From contig CALAMI010000006.1 of the NCBI GenBank assembly GCA_937925685.1, forward strand, positions 21,590-85,589: 64,000 nucleotides of DNA, read 5' to 3'. The position numbers were made by a program, and so were the translations under genes. This stretch comes from Candidatus Binatia bacterium (GTDB lineage Bacteria > Desulfobacterota > Binatia > HRBIN30). The notes under the pieces are model-generated. The model was not told where the DNA came from. It searched no databases and saw nothing but the letters and a program-made list of their open reading frames with translations. This document shows, piece by piece, positions 44,013 through 52,875 of this stretch (positions within the stretch are counted from its first letter, which is position 1; every line of letters begins with the position of its first letter).

Positions 44013-46286
44013 TCAACAATCGTCCCCTGCCACGCACTGGCAACCGACCCGAGAACAATCCAAGGTTGCGGAACGACGGTTCGGAACAGCCCAGCGAATC
44101 CCTTCCGGAACCATAGCGCCCTGCACTAAAGAGTAGGTGATCCGCACTTGGCTGCGATCTCTTCGATCGTGGACGACAAGTTCTTCGCAGCGTGCCCTGC
44201 CCTCGCCCCTGCGCGCCAGAGATCGATCCAGGTTGGCGCAGGTCTCGCGTAGCCACGTTTGAATACCCGCTGCCAAGTCGGCGGGCATAGGTCCTTGCTG
44301 GTCGTGCAGGCTGCCGCTGCGAGCAGGGCCCGCCGGGTGCGGCCTAGGGGCAACGGGGCTTGGCATAGCCGCCAGTGCCGGGGTAGGCGCTTGGATGTCG
44401 ATGGCAGGCTGCAGAGGGCGCACAGCAGTGGCCGCTGGTTGGGGGGCCACAGCAGTCGCCTGGGATACCGGTACGGCTGGCGCGGCTAGACGCGCCTGTC
44501 GGGCCTCTTCCAGAGTTTTGTCGAATGCCACCTTCGCTTGCTGGTACGCATCGCGGCGCGCCACCCAGTCTTGTTCCTTCGCCTCTGCTTTGCGCCACAA
44601 GGCCTCCGCTCGATCGTACGCCTCGGTAGCGTCTTCCTCGCTATCGAGCTCGCGGGCACGACGGCGAGCGCTCCACGCCAACTGGCGGAGCTCTGCCAGT
44701 TCTCGTTCCGCTTGCGATTCCACTTGACGGAAGCGCTGTGCTGCTTCCTCTGCCAAGGTCACTGCTTGGCTTGGATCTCGCTCCACCGCCTGCCGTGCGG
44801 CATCGAGGAGTTCCTTTCCTCGGGTGAAGGCACCCAGAAGACGAGGAAATGCTTGCGCCGCCCGAGCGGCTGACCGATAGGACGCTTCCGCCCTTTGGAC
44901 CGCTTCGGAGCCGCGCTGGCGTGCTGCCATCCATTCGCCCGATCGCTCCAGTGCAGAGGCGATTTCATGGCGCAGTTCGGTCACCTTTGCCTCCGCCCTC
45001 CGCAAATCGGCCATGGATGGCTCGGCCTTGTCGATCAAAGCCTTCGCTTCTTCCACCAGCGTGCGCAGCTTTGCCTCATCCTCGGGGCGCAGGCGCTGCT
45101 GCCCCCGCTCGCTCTCCTGCCGCAGTTGCGCGCGAATTCCTTCCACCCAGCGCTCCCGCCGATGAGCGACAGCGGCCAGGTAAAAGGCCTCGGCGTCGGC
45201 CAAGCTTTTCCATGCATCGGTCACCCGTTGGGCGCTCCACAAGTGTTCGGCACGTGCTCTGGCATCGTTCGCTCGAGCGAAGGCCGCCTCGCCGCTGGCG
45301 TCGAAGGCGCTGGCTTGTTCTCCTGCCGCTGTTACCTGTTGCAAGCGTTTTTGCCAGGCAGCATCCCGAGCCCGGCGGTAGAGTTCCGTTTTCGTCGCGT
45401 CGTCGCCTTGCGGCCGGTAACCCTCCGCTGCGGCCCAAAGCTCGGGAACCAACGTCGGAGCGGATACCTCGAGTGCCTCACCACGAATCCGCTCGGCTTC
45501 TGAGGAAGTGCTCACCGGAGCAGGTTGACGCCACAGAAACACTGCCAGCGCCAGCGTCATAAGAACAACAACGGCTCCAAGCGTGAAAAGCAGCCGCTGT
45601 GTGGAGCGATGACGGGAAGATTGGCCACGGGAGACCTGCGGCGCTCGAGCAAGCCCTCCCTCTTCTGCCGCCGCCCGCAAGGCGTCGGCCAAGGCCAGGG
45701 CTGATTCGAACCGGTTTTCCGGCGCCAAACGCGTTGCTCGTTCGACCACCCGCCTAAGTTCCGTGGGAATTCCCGGGGCTAAGGAACCCAAATCGTGCTC
45801 TGGCAGATAAGACGGCAGAGCATTGCCAACCGCTGGAGAGGGCGCTTCGACAACGCGAAACGGGTACACCCGATTCCCCGCCAGTGCCTCGAACAGCACG
45901 ACTCCCAGCGAGAACACGTCCGCACGCGCATCCGCGTCCCTACCCCCCGGGCGGCGAAACGTTTCTGGGGCGCGATACCCCAGTGGCGCTCCAACCACGG
46001 GAAGACCGAGCACGTAGGCCGCACCGCTTGCGGTTCGAACAATGGACTCGGGGCAGACGCCACCGTGCGGGCAAACACCGCGTCGATGGAACGCGTCCAA
46101 CTGGGTCGCGACGTCAATTCCCAGCTGCACCACGTCTCTCCACCCCATCGCCCCTTCCTCGACCAAAATCCGCCGGAGGCTTTTTTCGCCTCCCTGGAAA
46201 TCCTCTGCGCTTTCCCCCAACCAGGAGCCAGTGGGCCCGCCCTGAGGCGATGGGGTTCGAGTAGTATCGGTCGGCATCTGCGGCAT
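44013..46286 (-). CDS. Membrane-anchored pseudokinase with coiled-coil region
   Basis: 757 residues. The N-terminal 210 residues match only the C-lobe of Ser/Thr kinases: DAFHRRGVCPHGGVCPESIV at the catalytic loop, GYRAPETF (APE) and ADVFSLGVVLFEALAG. The N-lobe with the Gly-rich loop and VAIK Lys is missing. HRDxKPEN reads HGGVCPES, so the catalytic Asp is Gly76, and DFG reads GLP (94-96). It cannot be an ordinary active kinase. One transmembrane helix lies at 231-252. Residues about 290-630 are Ala/Glu/Arg-rich helices, likely coiled coil, then a Pro-rich stretch and a small C-terminal domain with four Cys (ending CQCVAGDDC). Probably a scaffold or signalling protein with a periplasmic coiled-coil part. 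Confidence 0.75.
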   Translation of the reverse strand: MPQMPTDTTRTPSPQGGPTGSWLGESAEDFQGGEKSLRRILVEEGAMGWRDVVQLGIDVATQLDAFHRRGVCPHGGVCPESIVRTASGAAYVLGLPVVGAPLGYRAPETFRRPGGRDADARADVFSLGVVLFEALAGNRVYPFRVVEAPSPAVGNALPSYLPEHDLGSLAPGIPTELRRVVERATRLAPENRFESALALADALRAAAEEGGLARAPQVSRGQSSRHRSTQRLLFTLGAVVVLMTLALAVFLWRQPAPVSTSSEAERIRGEALEVSAPTLVPELWAAAEGYRPQGDDATKTELYRRARDAAWQKRLQQVTAAGEQASAFDASGEAAFARANDARARAEHLWSAQRVTDAWKSLADAEAFYLAAVAHRRERWVEGIRAQLRQESERGQQRLRPEDEAKLRTLVEEAKALIDKAEPSMADLRRAEAKVTELRHEIASALERSGEWMAARQRGSEAVQRAEASYRSAARAAQAFPRLLGAFTRGKELLDAARQAVERDPSQAVTLAEEAAQRFRQVESQAERELAELRQLAWSARRRARELDSEEDATEAYDRAEALWRKAEAKEQDWVARRDAYQQAKVAFDKTLEEARQARLAAPAVPVSQATAVAPQPAATAVRPLQPAIDIQAPTPALAAMPSPVAPRPHPAGPARSGSLHDQQGPMPADLAAGIQTWLRETCANLDRSLARRGEGRARCEELVVHDRRDRSQVRITYSLVQGAMVPEGIRWAVPNRRSATLDCSRVGCQCVAGDDC

Positions 46287-46614
46287 GGAAAATCAAGGAA
46301 CGTTAGCGTGGTTCATACCAACATGCAGGAGCTACAAAACACAACCCGTGGCTCTTGCAGCCCCCCAAAAAGTGTCACCCGTTGCAAGCGCCGCAGCAAC
46401 CAAAGTGACGCTCCCTTGCCTAGGAAATCCCCGACACCTCGAGGAAGCGGGGGCAACGACGACCTCTCTGTGGCCCCTGAAGCCAACCGCACGCGACCAG
46501 TAGGCTGGCGACCGCGCATCTTGCCTGGGAGGAAACTGGGTGCGGCAAAGGCTTACGCAGCCTGGGCCCGGGTATGGTGCTTCGCGCTCAACAAGCATGG
46601 TAGAAGCGTAGACG
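46287..46614. other. Divergent intergenic region
   Basis: 328 bases between the pseudokinase and the CaiB-type gene, with no supported gene. Promoters for both should lie here; no convincing pair was seen. Confidence 0.4.
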
Positions 46615-47862
46615 ATGATGGCTTCAAAAGCTGATAAGGGTCTCCTGCAAGGTGTACGGGTACTGGAATGCTCCTTGTTGGGTCCGGCTGCGGTGGGCAT
46701 GCACTTAGCCGATCTCGGGGCGGAGGTGATCAAAGTAGAGCCGCCGGGCGGGGACTACGTGCGCAAAATGGCTTTCCCCATTATCGACGGCATTTCCCTT
46801 CTTCACTGGCACCTCAACCGTGGCAAGCGCAGCATGATTTTGGATCTTCGTAAAGCCGTTGCTGTCGATCTTTTTTTTCAGCTCGTCGCCAAGGTCGATG
46901 TGGTCATCGAGGGCATGCGCCCCGGAGCACTGGCACGCCGCGGAATTACGTTCGAGCGCATGTGTGCGCGAAACCGGCGGATCGTGTTCTGCACGTTGTC
47001 CGGATACGGAATGAGCGGTCCCTACCGGGATCTTCCAGCTCACGGGATTGCGTTCGATGCTTGGGCGGGTGTGGCTCGACCGACCGTGGAGGCGCACGGC
47101 TTTCCTGCCATTCCGAGCTACACCGCGGTGGGCATGAATGCCGGTCCCCTGTACGCCGCCATGGGCATTTTGGCGGCGCTTCTACGCGCCCGTTCCACCG
47201 GCCAGCCTTGTTGGCTCGAGGTCGCGCAAAGTGACGCAGCAGCAGCCTTCAATTGGAACGGGATCGAAGGCAATAAGGCGTACGAGCGTCCAGAAAGCGA
47301 AGTGACCGGCAACGACGGCGACGGCCAGGGGGCGCGGCGGCCGGTGGGCGACGATAGCATGACCGAGTCTGTCCGCTATCAGTTCTATCGCACCAAAGAT
47401 GGAATGATTTTGTTCATGGGCTCGGAGCAGGAATTTTGGCGGAATTTTGCCTACGGTGTAGGTCGGCCCGAGCTGTACGAGGCTCACCCCGGAGCCCGCT
47501 ACGGCGACCATGCTCGCGGTAACCTCGAACTGCGGCGGGAGTTGGCCGCTATTTTTGCCTCGCGGACAACGGCCGAGTGGGTGCAATTCGGGTTGGAAGT
47601 CAACACGCCCATTGCTCCGGTGAACGATACCAAGTCGATCGTGCGCGATCCGCACTTTCAGGAGCGCGTTGGGTTCTGGAAGCGAGAGCACGTGGGCACG
47701 GAACTCATGCCTTCGCCGGTGCGGCTCGTGGGCGAACAGCTCCCAGTACCGCAAGCTGCCGCGGTCGAGCCGGGACAAGACACCGCCGCCGTGCTGGCGC
47801 AGTTGCTAAAGGTGTCGCCAGAACAATTCGAAGAGTTACGCACCCAGGGGGCGTTTGGGTGA
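46615..47862 (+). CDS. CaiB/BaiF (class III) CoA-transferase-family protein, catalytic Asp missing
   Basis: Full-length (415 residues) member of the class III CoA-transferase/racemase family. LQGVRVLECSLLGPAAVGMHLADLGAEVIKVEPPGGD and GKRSMILDLRK at the N terminus and SGYGMSGPYRDLPAHGIAFDAWAG in the core are family blocks. The catalytic Asp of the family (in GDxxxG of formyl-CoA transferase and racemases) aligns with Met174 in AVGMNAGPLYAAMGILAAL. It may therefore be inactive, use another residue, or do another reaction on acyl-CoA. Two ATGs occur at the start (46615 and 46618). No partner genes are adjacent. Confidence 0.82.
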   Translation: MMASKADKGLLQGVRVLECSLLGPAAVGMHLADLGAEVIKVEPPGGDYVRKMAFPIIDGISLLHWHLNRGKRSMILDLRKAVAVDLFFQLVAKVDVVIEGMRPGALARRGITFERMCARNRRIVFCTLSGYGMSGPYRDLPAHGIAFDAWAGVARPTVEAHGFPAIPSYTAVGMNAGPLYAAMGILAALLRARSTGQPCWLEVAQSDAAAAFNWNGIEGNKAYERPESEVTGNDGDGQGARRPVGDDSMTESVRYQFYRTKDGMILFMGSEQEFWRNFAYGVGRPELYEAHPGARYGDHARGNLELRRELAAIFASRTTAEWVQFGLEVNTPIAPVNDTKSIVRDPHFQERVGFWKREHVGTELMPSPVRLVGEQLPVPQAAAVEPGQDTAAVLAQLLKVSPEQFEELRTQGAFG

Positions 47863-47979
47863 GTGTAGGCGCGTCGGCGAATCGCTCATCGGGGGAAGGG
47901 AATGCCTTCCTTTACCGAGTGGCGGTGCTTGCGCTCGCTGCGCCCTTTGAAGCACGGCGGGCAAACGGAGCTCGGTTCT

Positions 47980-48903
47980 TTAACCAGTGGCGGTGCTCGG
48001 GGCGGCCTGCTGCGGCGGCTCTGGGAAGCGGATTCTCACGCGTCCATGGGCGTCGACCTCCACTTGCCGCAATGCCCGCAACCGCGTCACCAAACGGGGC
48101 GACCCTGGAGGCCGCACAAAACCCTGCTCTTTGAGGGCTCGTTCCAGCACGTCCAGGTTCACCCAACGCCCTGCCTCTCCTTGGGTCAGGTGCTCGATTG
48201 TAGCGATAATCTGCTCTGCAGGTGCCGCGTGTGGTAGCCCTTCCGTTCCCGGAGTCGCCCCCGGCACAGCATTGACCGCTTTCTTGCGGGCTAACGCACT
48301 CGCCCCTGCACTTTTCGCCGAGCTCTGCTCTCGTGCTCCACTGGCTGCCGCAAGAACCCTCATGTGGGAAATTCGCCGGAACACGACTCCGCGGGCCGCA
48401 GCGAGGTCGCCAATGGCGTCAAAGGCACGGTCGTTCGAGACGACTTCGAGGACGTCTCCAGGGCGAGCTTGCCCCAACCAACAACCCGCAGCCGCCGCGA
48501 TCCACAAATCGCTCCAGTCACGCACTCCTCGAGCTGGGGCACTGTGAACGAGCCGGACACCCATGCTCGCCAACCTTCGGCCCAATGCCGGTGGTACCGC
48601 TCGCCAATTTCCCACGGCAGTAACTTCCACGTTTTGTCTTTGTGGGTCGAGATCCAAAGAGCGCAAGACGTCGAGAAGCGGAGCCTCCGCCGTTGTGTTT
48701 TCCACGTCGATGAACACGGCCCGGCGCGGCCCCGCGGTAACCGGCGACGCCTCTGGTGCTGTTTCCAGCGCACTTTCCGCTCGCGCCGGCCGCTTCCGAG
48801 AACGCCCTGTCGTCGTGGAGCGCTTCTCGGCACTGTTCTCCCTGCTCACAGCCGCGCGTTTACGCTCGGGCTCGGCGCCAACAGACTTGCCCTTTTTGCT
48901 CAC
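47980..48903 (-). CDS. NYN (PIN-like) domain protein with C-terminal winged-helix/LOTUS-like segment
   Basis: Probable metal-dependent ribonuclease or RNA-binding protein. A basic, disordered N terminus (about 1-58) is followed by the NYN domain: VFIDVEN at 63-69, VRDWSDLWIAAAAG at 127-140 and VVSNDRAFDAIGDLAA at 154-169, supplying the acidic residues D66, D129/D132 and D158. After a linker, EQIIATIEHLTQGEAGRWVNLDVLERALKEQGF looks like an OST-HTH/LOTUS winged helix. Similar NYN plus LOTUS proteins occur widely in bacteria, mostly without known targets. It lies 87 bases behind pncA on the same strand. Confidence 0.75.
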   Translation of the reverse strand: MSKKGKSVGAEPERKRAAVSRENSAEKRSTTTGRSRKRPARAESALETAPEASPVTAGPRRAVFIDVENTTAEAPLLDVLRSLDLDPQRQNVEVTAVGNWRAVPPALGRRLASMGVRLVHSAPARGVRDWSDLWIAAAAGCWLGQARPGDVLEVVSNDRAFDAIGDLAAARGVVFRRISHMRVLAAASGAREQSSAKSAGASALARKKAVNAVPGATPGTEGLPHAAPAEQIIATIEHLTQGEAGRWVNLDVLERALKEQGFVRPPGSPRLVTRLRALRQVEVDAHGRVRIRFPEPPQQAAPSTATG

Positions 48904-48990
48904 CCCACTCGCTATCTATCAAGTCGGCAACGTTGGCAACTAGGCGGGCAACCAAAGTAGCCGCCCTGGTTGCCCAGGAACCAAGCGCCT

Positions 48991-49662
48991 TCACTCGCCC
49001 ACTGATCCTTCCGATCCACGATAGGCAGCGCCCGTCGAGCCACGTGCCGGGACATCGGCGTGCGAGAGCACTTCTGCCGAGGTCTCCAAGGAAGCGCCAG
49101 CCGATCGCATTTCCTCGAGAGCTCGCGCGTCGTCTCCCGGTTTGACGTTCACCCCCCGGATCGCATCGGTGACAACGTGAACCTTGAATCCCTGTTTCAG
49201 GCCGTCGAGCACCGTGGCACGCACACAATAGTCCGTGGCCAAGCCTGTCACGTAAATTTCCGTAACCCCGTGTTGCCGCAAAATCTCGGCCAGTGTGTGA
49301 CCCGTATCGTCCGTTCCCTCGAAGCCCGAATAGGCATCGGCGTCCGCCCGCATCCCCTTTTTTACGCGGGCAGTGACGTGCTGCCGATCGAGGGCAGGGT
49401 GCAGTTCCGCCCCGGCTGAACCTTGAACGCAGTGCGGTGGCCACGGCCCGCCCTGCGCCTCGAAGGAGCAATGGTTCGCCGGGTGCCAATCCTGCGTGGT
49501 CACCACCACAGGAAACAGCGGGGCCAACTGGTTGATCACCGGAACCACTCGGTCCCCATCTGGAACCGCCAAACGACCACCCGGGCAAAAGTCGTTTTGC
49601 ACGTCCACGATGATCAAGGCGGCTTGTCGAAACGGTGTGGCTTCACCATGTTTCCTAGTCAT
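48991..49662 (-). CDS. pncA: Nicotinamidase / pyrazinamidase
   Basis: Hydrolyses nicotinamide to nicotinate in NAD salvage. The catalytic triad is D20 (in LIIVDVQNDF), K102 (VKKGM) and C146 (GLATDYCV). The metal site is QDWHPANHCSF with D58, H60 and H64. The length of 223 residues is slightly above typical because of a C-terminal tail rich in Gly/Ser. The ATG at 49662 is chosen for the strong GGGAGGTGA site; the longer frame to 49698 is unsupported. Divergent from the aminotransferase gene and probably co-transcribed with the NYN gene. Confidence 0.94.
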   Translation of the reverse strand: MTRKHGEATPFRQAALIIVDVQNDFCPGGRLAVPDGDRVVPVINQLAPLFPVVVTTQDWHPANHCSFEAQGGPWPPHCVQGSAGAELHPALDRQHVTARVKKGMRADADAYSGFEGTDDTGHTLAEILRQHGVTEIYVTGLATDYCVRATVLDGLKQGFKVHVVTDAIRGVNVKPGDDARALEEMRSAGASLETSAEVLSHADVPARGSTGAAYRGSEGSVGE

Positions 49663-49774
49663 ACGGTTCACCTCCCTTCCCAAGGGGCACCAATGCACCG
49701 GTTAGCCACCACAACACTGCTTGCAATGGGAGGGGCTGGCAGGGCGGCAGCAACTTCGCTTTGAAAAACCGCTC

Positions 49775-51055
49775 ATGAAGCGAACTAGCCAAGCACCTCC
49801 GGGCTTTCGGCCGGTGCCGCGAACCGGTGTGATTTACGTCATGACGGAAGCGGCCAAGCACGGATATCGCTTAGGAGACCCGCGCTGGGCCAACCTCGGT
49901 CAAGGAGCGCCGGAAACCGGACCTCTTCCCGGCGCGCCTCCCAGGCAGGGGCAGATTCGGCTGACCGAGGACTCCTTCGAGTACTCGCCCATTGACGGGC
50001 TCGAGGAGCTGCGCGAGCGGGTGGCGGCCCTTTACAACGCGCGCTACCGCACGGGGAAGAAAAGCCAGTACACGGCCGCCAACGTGGCCATTAGCCCAGG
50101 CGGTCGCGCGGCCTTGACCCGCTTGGTGTCCACCTTAGGGCGCACCAATGTCGGCCACTTCTTGCCAGACTACACAGCCTACGAAGAGCTTCTCGACTCG
50201 TTCGGCACGTTCGTTCCCATTCCGCTCATCCGCCGGCCCGAGGCAAGCTACGCTTTCTCCGCCGAGGAGTTGCGCAACGAAATCCTTGGCCGTGGGTTGT
50301 CTGCCGTGGTGCTTTCGAACCCCGCCAATCCCACAGGGGCTCTGATTCATGGCGAGGACCTAAAGGCTTGGGTGCGGGTCGGGCGAGAACTCCACTGCAC
50401 TTTGATCTTCGACGAGTTCTACAGTCACTATGTGTACCTCGACGGCCTCGAAGCGGTGTCGGCCGCAGCTTACGTCGAAGACGTGGATCACGACCCCGTG
50501 GTGATTTTGGACGGTCTGACCAAGAACTGGCGCTACCCGGGCTATCGCGTGGCATGGACAGTCGGACCGAAACCGATCATCGAAGCGGTCACCTCGGCGG
50601 GTAGTTTCCTCGACGGGGGTTGTTCGCGGCCAATGCAAATCGCCGCCCTTCCGTTACTCGAATTCGAGCTTGCTGCGGCAGAAGCCCGCGCGATTCAAAG
50701 CCACTTCTCGCATAAACGAACATCGATGATCGAGGCACTCGAAGAGTTGGGGGTGCAGGTGCACCGACCGCTCGGCGGCTTTTATTGCTGGGGCGACGTG
50801 TCGGCGCTGCCGCCTCCTCTGAACTCCGGGATGGGGCTGTTTCGTGCTGGGCTGGAGCGTGGCCTCATCACCGTGCCCGGCGTTTTCTTCGACATCAATC
50901 CTGGGCAGCGGCGACCTGAGCGCGTTAGCCGCTTTGCCCGCTTCGTACGCTTTTCCTTCGGGCCACCTCTCGAGGAAATCGAGCGCGGCATGGACATCCT
51001 GGGCGAACTCATTCGCCAACACGGCAGCGGCAAGCGAGCGGCAGAACAGCGCTAA
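49775..51055 (+). CDS. PLP-dependent aminotransferase, class I/II
   Basis: Fold-type I aminotransferase. The N-terminal arm (VIYVMTEAAKHG) and GQGAPETGPLPG are family blocks; FEYSPIDGLEELRERVAALYN leads into AISPGGRAALTRL. VVLSNPANPTGALI holds the substrate loop, FDEFYSHYVY the PLP-pyridine Asp and Tyr, and DGLTKNWRYPGYRVAW the PLP-lysine. The last 15 residues are polar. The ATG at 49775 is a compromise; an ATG at 49721 adds 18 residues. It resembles aspartate/alanine-type enzymes, but the substrate cannot be read. No pathway neighbours help. Confidence 0.86.
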   Translation: MKRTSQAPPGFRPVPRTGVIYVMTEAAKHGYRLGDPRWANLGQGAPETGPLPGAPPRQGQIRLTEDSFEYSPIDGLEELRERVAALYNARYRTGKKSQYTAANVAISPGGRAALTRLVSTLGRTNVGHFLPDYTAYEELLDSFGTFVPIPLIRRPEASYAFSAEELRNEILGRGLSAVVLSNPANPTGALIHGEDLKAWVRVGRELHCTLIFDEFYSHYVYLDGLEAVSAAAYVEDVDHDPVVILDGLTKNWRYPGYRVAWTVGPKPIIEAVTSAGSFLDGGCSRPMQIAALPLLEFELAAAEARAIQSHFSHKRTSMIEALEELGVQVHRPLGGFYCWGDVSALPPPLNSGMGLFRAGLERGLITVPGVFFDINPGQRRPERVSRFARFVRFSFGPPLEEIERGMDILGELIRQHGSGKRAAEQR

Positions 51056-51642
51056 TCTGTTCGACGAACCGCCGAGAAGCCAACTCGCGACGAAGCTGCC
51101 CCTGTCCCGTGCGAGTGGGATCGGTGCTCCCCGTTTCAAGCACGGCCCCGCGGCTCAAAGCGCGAACTTCGCCTTGCTTGCTGCCACACCTTAGGGCGAG
51201 GCAAAAGACGGCCCATAGCTCGCCGCAACGCCATGTCCAGGACAACGCCCCGCGACAACAAACCACTTTTGCGACGTCGAGGAACTTCCACCGACCCGTC
51301 CTTCCTCGGCAAGAAATGGACCCTGACGAGTGATTACGGCCCGGGGCTCGAGCACCTGCCGATGGTAGCGGCAATGCCAACGGCGACGACACTCGGCCCA
51401 AGGTGACCTTGCACAACACTCCGGTTTTGCTCCCTCCCGGCGCGCTGGTGCAGCCACACCCCAACGGCCACTTCCCGAAAGTCGGCGACTGTGGTTTGCC
51501 GGCGGTGTGGTGCAAGAGAGGATACACGGCCCTGTCGACCAGGATCGGCAGGAGAACGATTCTGTTGCCAAACCCAGCCACGTTGTGGTAGGCGAGTCGG
51601 CCAGCTCGAAAGCTTCGAGCGACAAACGAAGGGAGGGTTTCG
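51056..51642. other. Intergenic region without supported gene
   Basis: Nearly 590 bases between the aminotransferase and the SGNH hydrolase. Open frames on both strands are short and Arg/Pro/Ser-rich without domains; the long minus frame ending at 51009 runs antisense into both neighbours. The right end carries the AAGGGAGGG ribosome site of the next gene. Confidence 0.4.
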
Positions 51643-52737
51643 ATGAAGGGGAAGCCTTTGAGGTTCGTCGCGGCGGCGGTAGTCCTCGGCCCATTCGCCT
51701 TTGCCGGCAGCGCAGTCGCGAACACGTTGACCCAAAACTCGTCGTGGACCATCGATCGTGCTGGCACGAGCACGAAATATCGCGTGACCGCGTACGGCGA
51801 TTCCATCTACGCCGGCTACTACGGATCGCTGTCGCGTGTGGCCAAGCGGGCAGCGCCTTACGTCGATGGCGAATACCTGGCCAAACTGTGGAACGCCGAC
51901 ATCGAGGTCATCCGTCGCACGAAATCGGGCGCAAAAGCAGACGATATTTACAACAACAAAATCGTGGCCGAGCGCTCGTACATGCAAACCTCGAACACGC
52001 GCGTTGTCACCTTCGAGATGTGCGGTAACGACTTCCTCCAAGCGCGCAGCAACTTCAGCGGACAAACCGGGACGTGCAATTACTCCGTGCTGGATAATGC
52101 CCTGGCCACCTGCACGACTTACCAAGAGTTGGCCATGCAAGCGATCAACCAGTACGCCCACCCCAACACACGACTCAAGATCGTCGCCAACCTTTACTAC
52201 CCTGGGTACAACGCCGACAATACTTTGAGCAACTGCACCGACCCGAGCACCGGACAGCGAGTCAACAAGAGGGATAAATTTCTAGGCTACCTCGCAAAGA
52301 GCAATTGGCGTGCGTGCGACTTGGCGCGCCGTTACGGGTTTGCTTGCGCCGACGTGTTCGCTCAGTACATGGGGGCGGACTACGACTCGAACAACGACGG
52401 CCAGGTCGACAGCGACGCCCTGCGCTACATTCCCGGAGAGAGCGAAGCGGCTTACGTTCAGAGGATTACAGTGACCTTGAAGCCCACGATCCGCGACGCC
52501 AACACGCACTTCGTCAACGCGAGCACCAGCTACGATTACATCTTGTCCGATGATACACATCCCACTTACATCGGCGGTACCATTTGGCTGGGGTTGATTG
52601 GCGGCACTGGCTCCGGTTCTGGCGCCCCAGACTATAGCGATTCGCAAATCGTCAACGGCAAGAACCCGGTTTGGAACCAGTACGGCCACGAACGCATGGG
52701 CTGGGCGCTATCGGTGTACAATCCGAGCACGCCTTGA
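51643..52737 (+). CDS. Secreted SGNH/GDSL-type hydrolase
   Basis: Extracellular esterase/lipase-like protein. A Sec signal peptide covers about residues 1-27 (LRFVAAAVVLGPFAFAGSAVA). Block I is AYGDSIYAGYY with nucleophile Ser54; block III is MCGNDF (G128-N129-D130); block V is SDDTHPTY with D303 and H306 as the D-x-x-H pair. Residues 248-259 (DSNNDGQVDSDA) look like a Ca2+-binding EF-hand/dockerin-type loop. Six Cys may form disulfides outside the cell. AAGGGAGGG precedes the ATG. It is a single-gene unit closed by a strong terminator. Substrate unknown (ester of sugar or lipid). Confidence 0.85.
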   Translation: MKGKPLRFVAAAVVLGPFAFAGSAVANTLTQNSSWTIDRAGTSTKYRVTAYGDSIYAGYYGSLSRVAKRAAPYVDGEYLAKLWNADIEVIRRTKSGAKADDIYNNKIVAERSYMQTSNTRVVTFEMCGNDFLQARSNFSGQTGTCNYSVLDNALATCTTYQELAMQAINQYAHPNTRLKIVANLYYPGYNADNTLSNCTDPSTGQRVNKRDKFLGYLAKSNWRACDLARRYGFACADVFAQYMGADYDSNNDGQVDSDALRYIPGESEAAYVQRITVTLKPTIRDANTHFVNASTSYDYILSDDTHPTYIGGTIWLGLIGGTGSGSGAPDYSDSQIVNGKNPVWNQYGHERMGWALSVYNPSTP

Positions 52738-52762
52738 CGAGAAACTGTCCTCGTGAACGCAT

Positions 52763-52801
52763 GGCGCGGTAGACGAAGCCTGTCTACCGCGCCTTTTCTT
52801 T
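52763..52801 (+). terminator. Intrinsic terminator after the SGNH hydrolase
   Basis: GGCGCGGTAGAC (52763-52774) and GTCTACCGCGCC (52782-52793) form a perfect 12-bp stem with a 7-base loop, followed by TTTTCTTTT. It closes the hydrolase transcript 25 bases after the stop. Confidence 0.92.
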
Positions 52802-52875
52802 TCGGCCGCGGCCGCCGTATCGCAACCACGCCTAGCACCACCACGCCACTGGGAGACGGGCCACAACCACGCTCT

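Noticed and set aside
51009..51806. 265-codon minus-strand frame between aminotransferase and SGNH hydrolase
   Set aside because: It overlaps coding ends of both neighbours on the other strand and has no recognisable features.
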